This document shows positions 32,041 to 42,873 of a stretch of 64,000 nt of DNA, piece after piece. Under the pieces are notes generated by a model. The model was not told where the DNA came from, did no database searches, and saw only the letters and a program-made list of their open reading frames with translations. The stretch covers positions 19,418,336 through 19,482,335 of the forward strand of contig NC_083340.1 in assembly GCF_019175385.1 (NCBI RefSeq), given 5' to 3'. Made by a program: the position numbers and the translations under genes. The number at the start of each line of letters is the position of its first letter. The first letter of the stretch is position 1. The stretch is from Lycium barbarum. Taxonomy: Eukaryota; Streptophyta; Magnoliopsida; Solanales; Solanaceae.

Positions 32041-33394
32041 ATTCGAGATAAAGTTTAAGGGGTGAGGCCAAGGAGGCCATGATTGATTCTGAGGGCATTT
32101 TAAGGATTAAGGGATGGGTGTGCGTTCCTCATGTTGGTGATTTGATTCAGTTGATCTTGTCTCAAGCTCATAACTCTCGCTATTCTATTCATCCGGGGGT
32201 GACTAAGATGTACCGTGATTTGAGACAACATTATTGGTTACGTTAGATGAAGAGAGATATAGTTGATTTCATGGCTAAGTGTGGGATTTGTCGGCATGTA
32301 AAGTATGAGCACCAGCGACCTAGAGGTGTGCTTCAGAGGATGCCAATTCCCGAATAGAAGTGGAAGAGGATTACCATGGATTTTTTTGTGAATCTTCCGA
32401 AGACCCTGGGTAAGTTTGATTCTATTTGGGTGATAGTTGATCAGTTGACTAAGTCCGCTTACTTTGTTCCAGTTCAGGTTTTCTATAAAACGGAAAAGTT
32501 AGCCAAGTTATACATTCGGGATATTATGAGATTGCATGGGGTTCCTATTTCTGTTGTATCTGACCGGAGTACTATTTTCACTTCCTGATTCTGGAGGGAT
32601 TTTCATGAGGAGTTGGGTACCCAATTGGATCTCAGTATAGCTTTTCACCCCCATACTGATAGCCAGTCAGAGCGAACCATACAGGTGTTCGAGGACATGT
32701 TAAGAGCATGCGTTATTGATTTTGGTGGTCATTGGGATCAACACTTACCATTGGTAGAGTTTGTGTGCAATAACAGTTATCATTCGAGTATCGGCATTGC
32801 GCCTTTTGAGGCTTTATATGGTAGGAGGTGTAGATCTCTGGTTGGCTGGTTTGATGGGTTCGAGGTTCGACCTTGGGGTACTAATCTATTGAAAGAGTCC
32901 CTTGATAGAGTGAGAGTTATTCAGGATAAGTTTTGGCAACTCAGAGTCGACAGAAGATGTATGCGGACTGGAAGGTCCGAAATTTAGAGTTTGCTATTGA
33001 TGACCAGGTTTTATTGAAGGTTTCACCCATGAATGGTGTTATGAGGTTCGGGAAGAGGGGACAGTTGAGCCCTAGGTATATTAGTCCATTTGAGATTGTT
33101 GACCGTATGGGTGGCGTAGCTTATGAGTTGGAATTTCCGCCTGGCTTGGCGGGAGTTCATCCAATTTTTCATGTTTCAATAGCGAAAAAGTACCATACCG
33201 ACGGTGCCTACATTGTTCGTTGGGATTCAATATTACTTGATGAGAATTTGACCTATGAAGAGGAGCCTATTAGGATTTTGGATAGGCAGGTTCGGAAGTT
33301 GAGGTCAAAGGTGATTGCTTCTATAAAGATGCAATGGAAGCATCGTCCTGGTGAGGAGGCTACTTGGGAGACTGAGTCCGATATGCGTAGCTGA
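32041..33394 (+). pseudogene. element A: integrase with C-terminal chromodomain
   Basis: The zinc-binding HHCC part (32150-32300) is broken by stops, for example at 32244. The core follows: MDFFVNLPKTLGKFDSIWVI (first D), VSDRSTIFTS with a stop at 32586 (second D), and SQSERTIQVFEDML (E in the third position). Another frame change near 32960 leads to MYADWKVRNLEFAIDDQVLL and SPFEIVDRMGGVAYELEFPP. It ends with EEEPIRILDRQVRKLRSKVI and QWKHRPGEEATWETESDM, a chromodomain-like tail ending at 33394. Chromodomain integrases direct insertion to heterochromatin; this marks the element as a chromovirus, Tekay-like. Not functional. Confidence 0.85.
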
Positions 33395-33481
33395 TATCCC
33401 CAGTTGTTCGCTGATTCAAGTATTTCCTTGTTCTTTTCCTTTCTTCGATCGAGGACGAGTGATAATTTAATGGGTATCTGA
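33395..33481 (+). other. element A: 3' untranslated tail before the LTR
   Basis: cgatcgaggacgagtgataa and tttaatgggtatctga lead into the LTR. This GAGGACGAG... purine stretch is the usual position of the plus-strand primer in Tekay-like elements. The B element shows the same last bases (ggtatctga) before its 3' LTR. Confidence 0.6.
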
Positions 33482-36106
33482 TGTAACGATCCGTTTGGTC
33501 GTTACAGTCTTTCAGACATTTTCGCCCCTTTCCAAGCTTAGTTAGCTCACTTTTGACCTGAGGGAACTGTTAACACACTTCTCGAGGTGTCTAAACTTGA
33601 TTCGGGTGACTTTTTATGAAATATGAGCTTTAAGCGAAAAATAGTTGACCTAAAGTTGACTTTTGGGTAAACGGACCTTTTTCGAGAGGTCCAGATGGTC
33701 ATTTAGAACTTGTGTGGATATCTGGTTCGGTTCCCAATGCACTCGGATGTATTTTGGAACTTGGGTTGGGAAATGAGAATTGAGGTATCGAGGGTTGACT
33801 CGGTCAACGAGACCTCCGTTGGAAATTCTGAGGCTACGAGTGCGTTCATAGTTTGTTTTTATATGTGTCTGTGTATGTGGTATATGAGCAGATGACCTCG
33901 GGATTTAGTTAAAACATTGGATTGAAGTGTGAAATTTGGTGTAGTTTCTGGCGGGCACCAGCACCGCGGTACCGCTGAAGCGATCACCCTGCCGCTGGAG
34001 CGGTCTTAGCGCCGGGGAAGCCGGTGACGGGCAATGAGTTCATTCAATGAAATGTTAAAAGCCCTTCATCTATCATTTACTACCATTACGAAAATAGAGC
34101 TCTTAGGGATTGTTCTTGGAGATTATTGGTGAAGATTCTTGGTGGTAAGTTCTCCTAACCCTCTTGCTATTTCATTAATCCTAATAATTTTAGAATTCCT
34201 CTTTCCTTGTTAGTTCCTTAGTAATGGAAGAATAAAAGTGGGTTTTGATGGATTTTCTATCTAGGCTTATTAATGATGAAATTGATTGGGATTATAATAG
34301 ATTATGATGTATTTAAGGTTGCTAATCATATATCTTCCATTATTAGTGTTGGATTCTTGAATCTAAGAGTTAGAGTTTTTACCCAAAATTGGGGGTTTTA
34401 CTTGAAATTCAAAATTAGGTGAATACTTGAGTTATTTAGAAATAAGTTGTTGGGTTTTGATCACCTAGTGCTTAATTTGATATTTTACGCCCGAATTTCC
34501 CGTTTTAACCTTGTGGGCCCCGTTTCCCCAAATTCTAGGGTTGGATTTGACCTAAAATAAATGATCGCCATATTAGTATCGATCTTCATGTTTTCTTATC
34601 TAAATTACGAATATGCCTAGACTTTATTGATCTCGAGGCTCGGCGGAAGGGGAAAGCGAAGGAGTGATTGTTGGTGTTGCTGTTCGGCCATCCAAGTAGG
34701 TTATTGCTTACCCTTGGCGAGACTTCGTGTAGCGAAACATATATTTAGATTATATTATTGGAGAAAGCATGTAAACCTTCGGGTATGAAGTTGGGTTGGA
34801 TATTTTATTAGATTGGGCCCTGTTGTGTGATTGGGGCTAGCCACCTCGTTGTGTTGTGATTGATTTGTCCTATTGATTGTTGGCTTGATGCCGCATAGCG
34901 ATAGTGGATATTGGAGACTATTGAGATATCTTTTTCATGATATTGTGGTGCCCCAGTTGTTGGCATTTGACTTTGAGGATAGTATTGTATGAGACTTGTA
35001 TAGTCTTTCATAATATTATTGGCGTACCCATGTTTGGTACTTGTGATATTGACCTAATTATTCCTGTTGACTCATACATCGCACGCATTTAAATCTCTCA
35101 TGATATATTGTTGATACATTGTTGATACTTGATGAAACACTGTGTTGAGCTGAGCTTAGTTTGCATGAGAGTGATGTAAGTCGTCCGATATTCGATGGTT
35201 GTCCCGGAATGGTGGATTGTGTGCGAGTGATGTGAGTAGTCTGATGTATGATGGTTGTCTCGGAATCGTGGATTGTGTGATGTGAGAGTCTGATGTCCGA
35301 TGATTTTCCTGGAATCATAGATGAGTGAGTACATGGACTTCACGGGTCCTCAATGGGTTGTGCTACCGGGACGTTGATACTTTCATCTAGATTACATGTG
35401 TACACTGTATTGCATTGCATTGGCATGCTTACATCATTGCATTGCATTGCATCTTGGCTTATATTGTGATGATCTGGTGTTGTAATTATGTTGATTGATT
35501 TCGATTTTTATATATATTGAGACTTGGCATACTTGGGTTTAGATGCTTCAACCTAGTTGATGACGGATACATGTTTCTGATTGTGTTTGACTTGTACTTG
35601 TTGTTTTATCTGTCTATCTTGCTTTATTTTCTGAATTATATTAGCTATACTTAGTCGGTCGATGATACCTACCAGTATTATTATTTTGTACTGACCTGCA
35701 CAATGCAGAGTATCAGGTTGGGTCTGCTTCCATCTCTCGTGGCTGATAGTTGCCATCAGTGCAACTTCGAGTTTCCAGGGTGAGCACGAGATGTTCGCTG
35801 CCTTGAAGATCCTCTTATTATGTCTTACTTTTCCCATTCTGAGACATAGACAGATTGATGTATTATTATATTCCAGACGTGTATATTTTTCATTAGATGC
35901 TCTTGTATGGCTTAGACCAGAACCTAGGGGTATTTTCCTGATTTTTACACTATTTCTATTATAGATTATTGTGAGACTTACGTAATTATTCTCTTCCGCA
36001 TGATTTATTCATTCATTTTTTTCTTTATTTTTGTTAGGTTGAGGGTTCGCTTAACGAGGTGGGAAAGGTTGGTGCCTGCATGACTTAGCCAAATTGGATC
36101 GTGACA
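33482..36106 (+). mobile_element. LTR A2, 3' LTR of element A
   Basis: It starts TGTAACGATCCGTTTGGTCG and ends GGATCGTGACA; 2625 bases. It aligns with LTR A1 (2858-5334) but keeps about 250 bases (35800-36050) that A1 lacks. A short GC-rich palindromic part lies at 33955-34030. It follows the integrase/chromodomain in the normal order, so it is the 3' LTR. The matching 5' LTR and primer site of this element are missing. Confidence 0.85.
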
Positions 36107-36362
36107 AGCAAAAACTACAATAGCTGTTGCAATAAATTCAGAAGCTCTTATACGACATCTTTAGCACTTGTTGCAACAACTGTAACTGCTACTGTAAATT
36201 ATTAGAAAATCGGCAGTTATACCCAGATGAATAATTGAAATAAAACAGCATTATTCTACCTACCACAAGAGCGGAAATAACCCATGAAGTAATGCCCAGT
36301 GCTACCCGAATGAAATCCAGTCTGAAATTACGAAAATTGGGTGAGTTTGTGTTTTTTCTTGA
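36107..36362. repeat. 256-base spacer, second copy
   Basis: agcaaaaactacaatagctg and onward matches 5335-5590 over the same 256 bases, with scattered substitutions. It ends with cttga (36358-36362), the left target duplication of element B. It is the likely original flank between elements A and B. Confidence 0.75.
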
Positions 36363-37835
36363 TGTAACGACTCGTTTCGTTGTTACTGTGAATTTCGAAG
36401 AAACTCGCAACTCTGACTTGTTGAAAATGTTTTCTTTTAGTTATGTTTCTGGAAATCACTAATTCAATTGAAATCATTGTGCGCATCACGTGAAGGATTG
36501 AAGTGTGGGCCACCAGGCCCATTTGGGCCTCCACAGCGCCTATATAGGCGCTATGGTGGTGACGCTATAGCGGTGGAAGCACCACCATAGCGGTAAGAGC
36601 AAGCGGTCAGTGGGCCGCTATGGCGGCCACCCAGCCGCCCTAGTGGCACCACTGAAGTAGTGGACATACTGTTGGGGCAATTACGTATAGTGAATAACCT
36701 ATTTAAGACTTCATTTCGGGATTTGACCTCATTTTTCCAAACCTTAAAGAGTCCATCCACCTTTGGAGCATTTATGGAGCCAAAAATGTTACTTTCTTGG
36801 GGAAGATAATCATTCTAACTTCATCCATTCATTGTTCACATTAGTAATTCTTATTAAAAATCCCTCATTTAGAAACCACAAAAATGGACATCACAATTTC
36901 CTAGACCTATAGAGATGATTAATTAGTTGTTCTTATTATGGATCTCATTGAACCAGTCCCTCTTGTTCATCACCCTAGAATTGTCCCAAACTAATTTCTC
37001 ATTTCCTTATAAGTTATTAAATGGTTCTCTTCGATAAGGCTTAAAAATAGTAACTTTACCAGGCTAATGGCTTAAAATAGTTGACCTTATTCATGGAAAA
37101 AGGTTGATAAATCACCTAGTGTCATTACGAATGAAATCTAGAGGTAGGCTAAGTTCCCAAACCTTCCTTATTAATCAAAAATCCCCTATAAGAGTTCTAA
37201 TGATGATTTCTATTCTCGGGTCTCATGTTTGTATCCTTCGGGCGGGTTGCGTCTTGATTATCAAATTGAAGAATCAACGGATGCTCGTGGAACACGCTCG
37301 GCCTTGAGGTAGGTTATGACTTTCCTTTCGGTAGACTCCGGTTAGTTTCCCATATTCATGTATAAGAAGGAATGGAGAATGCATGTGTAGGATATGGGAT
37401 GGATCCATAGGATTTTATTGTTGTGCGATTTGTGTGTTCGAGCTTGTGGCCTGTAGATTCCTTAGGATATTTGAATTGAGTTTCTTGAGTATCGGTGGTT
37501 TCTATATGACTTGGAAGGAATGCTTTATTCATGCTTTCCTATGGTTTGAGTGAGAATTTTTGTAAGATGTGCCTAGATTGTGCGAAACTATTATAGTGGA
37601 TCTATTGATGTTGGGCGTATAAAATGTATCAACTATTGTGAATTAGTTCTAGAATGAGTAGTAGCGAATATCTTATGAGTAGTAGGCGCATTTATTTGTA
37701 TTAAACTAATAGTCTAATAAAGGGTTAGCGGTAATAATGCGTCGTGACTTGATTGATATTGTGTTGGCTTGATGCCATGTGTTATTAATAGATATTGGGA
37801 ACTGTTGTTACATCTTGATTGTGATATGGTGATAC

Positions 37836-38834
37836 TAGGGGTGTACAAAGTAAACCGAGAAACCGCACCAAACCGATAAACCGAGTCAAACCGAGAAAAC
37901 AACCCGACTATGGTTTGGTTTGACTTGGTTTGGTGTTGAAAAAAAAATCCGACTATAATTGGTTTGGTTTGGTTTTAGCTAAAAATAAAAAAGTCAAACG
38001 GAATCAAACCAACCTGACATTATATGTATTCAATTTTTAAAATATTTTATACATAAAAATATTTATTTGTAATGTAATTTATAAATATTTCTTAAATTTT
38101 TTCGTACTTTTTATTTATTTATTTATTATCATATTATTCAAGCTTGAACTTAGAATTTAGAATGTCAATAAGTTTTACATTTTATGGATGTTAATAACTC
38201 AAATAAAGTCCAAACCAAAACCAACTCAACACTAATGCTAACAAAAGAAATTCAATTTACCACTAGGAATGACAATAATATTGGATATCTATTCTTTAAT
38301 TTTGCATAACTGGTATACAACAACAACAACAACAACCCAGTGAAATCCCACATCGATTTGCATAACTGGTATACAGAGTGAAAATACATAACTTAAGTTT
38401 TTTTCTTTGTTATGTAATTTGTACTTATTAGCTGTACATATTTTAGCATGACTTAGTATTTTTAGATTGTGATCATTTTCTTTATGGCTTATTAACTAGC
38501 AATATTTATGTTAACCGATTTTATTATCTTTTGTTGAATATTTAATACAATGTCATCACTCTTCTCACATTTTGTGTTATTTTCTTAAGAAACCCCTTAA
38601 TTATAGTTGTATCTTACTAGGACTAAAGAAATATTTGAACTAAAAGTATATATGTTTTGCATCAAGACTATTCCGAAAAAAAAAACCCGAGAAACCGAAT
38701 AACCCGAGAAAACCCGAGGTTGAAAAACTCGAATTTTATTAGTTTGGTTTGGTGTATAAATTTAAAAAACTGACACAATTGGTTTTGTCTGGTGTTTAAA
38801 AAATCTGAACTAACCCGGTCTATGTACACGCCTA
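37836..38834. mobile_element. TIR element with CCGA-rich ends inserted in LTR B1
   Basis: The ends TAGGGGTGTACA and (reverse complement) TAGGCGTGTACA match at 11 of 12 bases. Subterminal sequence on both sides repeats aaccgagaaaccga and gtttggtttggt units. The partner LTR has the empty site near 44350 (ggtggtaccttacttg against ggtgatac[insert]tccttacttg). The filled site shows only 2-3 extra bases, so an eight-base duplication of the hAT type is not visible. No transposase is present. The TIR start resembles hAT-type non-autonomous elements, but the family is uncertain. Confidence 0.6.
38320..38356 (-). mobile_element. 37-base 3' end of a TS-type SINE with 19-base duplication
   Basis: The perfect repeat tttgcataactggtataca (38301-38319 and 38357-38375) brackets a short insert. 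On the minus strand the insert reads TCGATGTGGGATTTCACTGG followed by GTTGTTGTTGTTG, the 3' tail known from the tobacco TS SINE family, which ends in TTG repeats. It is a strongly 5'-truncated retroposed copy. The long perfect duplication shows it is young. Confidence 0.75.
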
Positions 38835-40069
38835 TCCTTACTTGATGATGAAAGAGTTCTATATGACTTATGTAGTCTTTCATGATATTGTTGGCGTACT
38901 GACGTTAGTACTTGTGATATTGAGCCGATTCTTGATATGGACACATGCATTTCACTCATTCTCATTCTTCATGACATATTGTTGAGACACTGTTGGTACT
39001 TGGTGAAATATTATGATGAGCTTGGGTCGGTTTTTAACGAGAGTGATGTGAGAGTCTGATATCCGATGTTAGTTCCGAAATCGTGGATTGAGTAAGTGCA
39101 TGGACTCAGCGGGTCCCCCAGAGTGGTGTAGATGAGAACCTCTCGTGAACAAAGATTCGGGGTCTCATCTGTTTGATGGGCGAAGATCCGGGTCGAGTGA
39201 CACTTAGACTTCGCAAGTCACCTTGGGTTGTGCTACCGAGATATCGATATTTCCGTGCGGAGTACATCTGTACACAACATTGTTGCATACATACATTATT
39301 GCATTGCATTGTATCACGATTTATATTGAGATGATTTGGTGTTTATACTTCTAATGTTGGATTCGGATTGGATCTATCAGAACTTGGCATAATCAGGTTT
39401 AGGTGTTCTACTTAGGCGATGACGTGTACTTGATTACGTTTTTGGTTGCCTTATACCTATTGATTTATCTTTTGCATCGTTCGTAGGATCTGTTATATGT
39501 TTGGCTTATGAAAGTTTGTAGGATAAGAGTCTTGATGTTATAGTGTGCGAAAAATAGATGTATGGTGTTGATCTAGTTACTAATCCGGCTTAATTGTGAA
39601 TTCTTGTACTGACATGTGTTTCTAACCATTACCGGCTTATGATACTTAGTATACGTTAATTGTACTGATGCTGCTCTTGTTGCATCCCTTTGGGGGTGTA
39701 GAGTGTTTCAGGTGTTTGATTGTGATACGTTTGAAGATGCACGGTACCTGTTCTGAAGATCTCTTCCTAATTCATTTCGGGATGGAGGATTAGTCCTAGA
39801 ATTGTATTCCATATTGAGATTTACATTAGTCGCTCTTGTACTAGTCTAGACCAGGTCGTGGGAAATCGGAATGAGTCTGTAACTATTTAATTATTGTAAT
39901 TATTTTCATTCTTGAGTTATTAAATAAATTGATTTCCACTGTTAATTATGTATATTTTCCAGTTTAAATGAATTGTCTTTATTGATTGATGTGTTATTTA
40001 ATTGAGGGTTCGCCTACCGAGATGGGAAAGGTAGGTGCCTGCGCGACTCTAAGTTGAGTCGTGACAAGT

Positions 40070-40084
40070 TGGTATCAGAGCCTA
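40070..40084 (+). other. primer-binding site of element B
   Basis: tggtatcagagccta lies three bases after the LTR end and is complementary to the 3' end of initiator tRNA-Met, the usual primer for Tekay-like and many other plant LTR elements. Confidence 0.85.
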
Positions 40085-40870
40085 ATTTAGCGGTCTCACA
40101 AGTACAAGAGCCATGTCTAGTAGAGTCTCGTGGAATTGTACGTAGACGTCCGTGTCCATCCACGGGAGGCTATTGGGCATTTAGGAAACTTTCTTTCTTT
40201 CTTTCAAAGAGTGCTACTTCGGTCAAATTGGTATCTCGGTGGATTCAATTGGTACCTGGACGGTTCCAATTGGTATCTATGCAGGAGAGTGTGTTATGTT
40301 GTTGTTCCGATCTGGTTTGTTTCGTGGGTGCAAAATTGTCAAAAAAATGTTAAATGTATTGTTCCGTGGTACCGCCACAGTAGTCCTTCAGTCGCTATGT
40401 CGGCACCGCTATGGCAGGTTATCCACCACTGAAGCGGTTTACCTACTGTTCTTCATGACCGTCATTATGGTCCTTTCTCTGCTGAAGCGGGACGACTATA
40501 GCAGTCTGACAAACTGCCGATGTGGCGTGCTTGAGATCAGAGACCTGAATTCCCCTGTTTCCATTACTGTACCTCTACTGAATTCAGCTAAAAACAAAAT
40601 GCACAACAAAAAGTCTACCAATAGCAGTCATATAAAATAAGCTCGACAAGGGCGAGAAATCATCCAAGACCACTTACTACAACCCAAATTATCCTAAAAA
40701 CCCAAAAGGAATGGCCTAAAACAAAGGACCAAACCACGAAGATCCAACAAAAAGCAAACCAACAGAAATTGTTTCAAAAACATTCAAGCCAACAAGGCAA
40801 ACGAAATAAAAAGATTGTCTAAAAATAAAAGGCCCTACAAGGGCAACCAAGCATAATGTAAAGGGGAAAG
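40085..40870 (+). other. element B: 5' leader
   Basis: No credible protein. A palindromic GC-rich part (40360-40520, accgccacagtag...accgctatggcagg) repeats the vocabulary of the B LTRs. The overlapping plus-strand frames here (up to 133 residues) share no motif and have leader-type composition. Confidence 0.5.
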
Positions 40871-40878
40871 GGGGATCT

Positions 40879-41640
40879 CTAGGCCGCCAGCATGCTGGTC
40901 GCACCATCATCATCCGAGCTGCCACCACCAACATCATCAAATTCACCCTGTCTGCCATCCTCACGGGGCCCACTCTCAAAGGAGTACTGCCTGGAGTTAT
41001 CATCGTCCTCCACTGGCATCGGCATATTAGGATACATGTTACCCCACACTCCATTAATACCCCTCAAAGACTTGATGTTAAGCTTGTCACGCGGCTTGTT
41101 CTTCATCCTCTCTATATCAATGTCGTTGTGAAGCTCACTGTGGTGTTTAACCAGAGTGGCATATGCATTTTGGAAGTTGGTGAGTGACTCACCCATCTAC
41201 ATCTGGGTATCGAAATACCTCTTCATCTCCTCCTGTGTGGTGTAGCTAGCAGCAACACCCGATGAATGGGACCCGTCAGAAGGTAGGGATATCGTCCGGA
41301 ATATGTCCACCATCTCATCAAAGTGGGAATCTATGTGCTCAAAGGGGCCCTGAATACGGGGAGCCTCAATCCCAGCACCATCCCCAGCTCCGGTGTTAGC
41401 CCCGGCTCCACTTTCCCCCCTCGCCTGCACTATCCACCTTCCTCCTCTTCCGACTGACAATCGCTGTCCCGAAAGCCTTTACCGACAATAGATGAAAAGG
41501 GGCATCAGACTGGACCCAATCATCACCATCCTCCTCAGGGACCTTAACCCTGTGGCATAAGAAAGTGATCAGAGAAGGGAACATCAAGCTTCTCCCACCT
41601 TTGTCCGCAACATCCTTCCACTCTGCAATAACCTGCGCCC
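40879..41640 (-). pseudogene. antisense reading frame in element B, plant-transposon-protein-like
   Basis: On the minus strand the pieces read in order: EWKDVADKGG with MFPSLITFLCHRVKVPEEDG (41640-41500), WVQSDAPFHLLSVKAFGTAI with the basic SRKRRKVDS, then after one frame change GAGANTGAGDGAGIEAPRIQ, EEMKRYFDTQM, an in-frame TAG at 41197, and MGESLTNFQNAYATLVKHHS. It closes in an acidic tail ending DDDGATSMLAA at 40879. FPSLIT.LC followed by a low-complexity linker and a helical tail is the C-terminal layout of the solanaceous 'putative plant transposon protein' family, also seen behind SIRE pol. Two lesions make it a pseudogene. An antisense extra frame is known from some other plant gypsy lineages (for example Retand and Grande). 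Confidence 0.55.
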
Positions 41641-42873
41641 TACATTTACAGGTATGTTAGCAAGGAAGCAAGCAATAACAAGGGTAAGAGCATAGGTCAC
41701 ATCATGGTTGTTCGAAGAATGGTGGACCCGACGACTAATACTGTGCAACTATCTCTTGGCTTCAGCAGTAAAACGATCGCTATATATTATCCCCCAAGGG
41801 TAAGAGCATAGGTCATATCTGTGCTATAATCACGCTACGTTCAAGGGGTTCAGATTACTCCTAAAAATTCGTCCTAGTGGTGTGTCAACCCCAAAACCCA
41901 AAAACCTCCACCTTGTGCTAAAAAAATCCCAACCCACTAAGCTTGTTATTTTTAAAAGTTGTGTCATTTTTTTAACTTTGGAGCAAGGGTGAAACAAAAT
42001 TGTACCTGATTTTGTCGTGAATGAGTGAATGAAGGTGGATTCTTCTCGTTTGGGGTTGTTCGTCTTCTTCTTATTCTTCTTGTGGATGAGAGAAAATTGG
42101 GTGAATGGAGAATCCTTATTAGTGTTAAATAGGGAGAATAGGTGTTAGGAGAGTTTTATTTCAAATAGAATTGAAGTGGGGGTAGGAGTTTTGGAGGAAT
42201 ATAGAGAGATTTTCGATTTTGAGATAAGTGGGAAGTGAAGGGATAAGGGTTGTTCCCCCTTATATTCTGCCAGATATGGTCGATGTGGCGACACCGTAGT
42301 CGCTGCAGCGGCGGCTCCGTAGCGATCAAATAGGTCGTTATGGTGGTCTCATAGATTTCGTGGTGACCACCATGGCGGCCTATGTTGGCTCTGTGGCGGT
42401 ACCTCCCATTGGTCTTATAGCCGCTGGAGCGATTGACCAATCCTGTTCGTGGAATTCTTGATACGTTTGGGGTATATTCGAGCCTTACATCTTATGGTGG
42501 ACCTCTAGCAAATCACTCCTTGCCCTTGATGCTTCTCGCCGTGATACCCTGTGAAGCTTATGTAATCCAACCGACTCCGAATTTTCTCGAATTATAGTGC
42601 GAGTTATGAGGATAGGTGATGATCACTAGTATGGTGTGGATACATGATCCCGGAATGTCGATTATAACAGGGTGATTCCTGTTGAGTTATGTCTGAGTGC
42701 GCTAAGTCACGAAAGGTTCCTCGGCTATGTTATTAGTCCTATTTTCCTCCTGTTTAATTCAAGGTACAAGGGTGAGAATGTACTATTAAGTCCTGGCTGC
42801 TAAATGGGTCACCCGTCAATGCTTGTTTGTTCCCTTTCCGTATGGGTATGAACGGTTGCTCATTGGTATCTGA
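41641..42873 (+). other. element B: 3' internal non-coding part
   Basis: The first 400 bases may still hold upstream remnants of the antisense frame but show many stops. From 42230 to 42450 there is GC-rich palindromic sequence (gcggcggctccgtagcgatc, ccgctggagcgattgacc) like that of the LTRs. The last bases, ttggtatctga, resemble the pre-LTR end of element A. Confidence 0.45.

Larger units (their letters stand above)
36363..40066 (+). mobile_element. 5' LTR of element B, with a 1 kb insertion
   Basis: It starts TGTAACGACTCGTTTCG and ends GAGTCGTGACA. Its 3704 bases include a 999-base insertion (37836-38834) that the partner LTR lacks; without it the length (about 2705) agrees with the partner's 2773. 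GC-rich palindromes such as ggcgctatggtggtgacgct lie at 36520-36670. Confidence 0.85.

Noticed and set aside
30950..33394. Integrated plant pararetrovirus
   Set aside because: Integrase and chromodomain are present and LTRs flank the region, so it is a gypsy retrotransposon; no movement-protein or coat motif was seen.
40054..40640. Overlapping plus-strand frames after the element B primer site
   Set aside because: They start inside the primer site, overlap in all frames and show no Gag motif; treated as leader.
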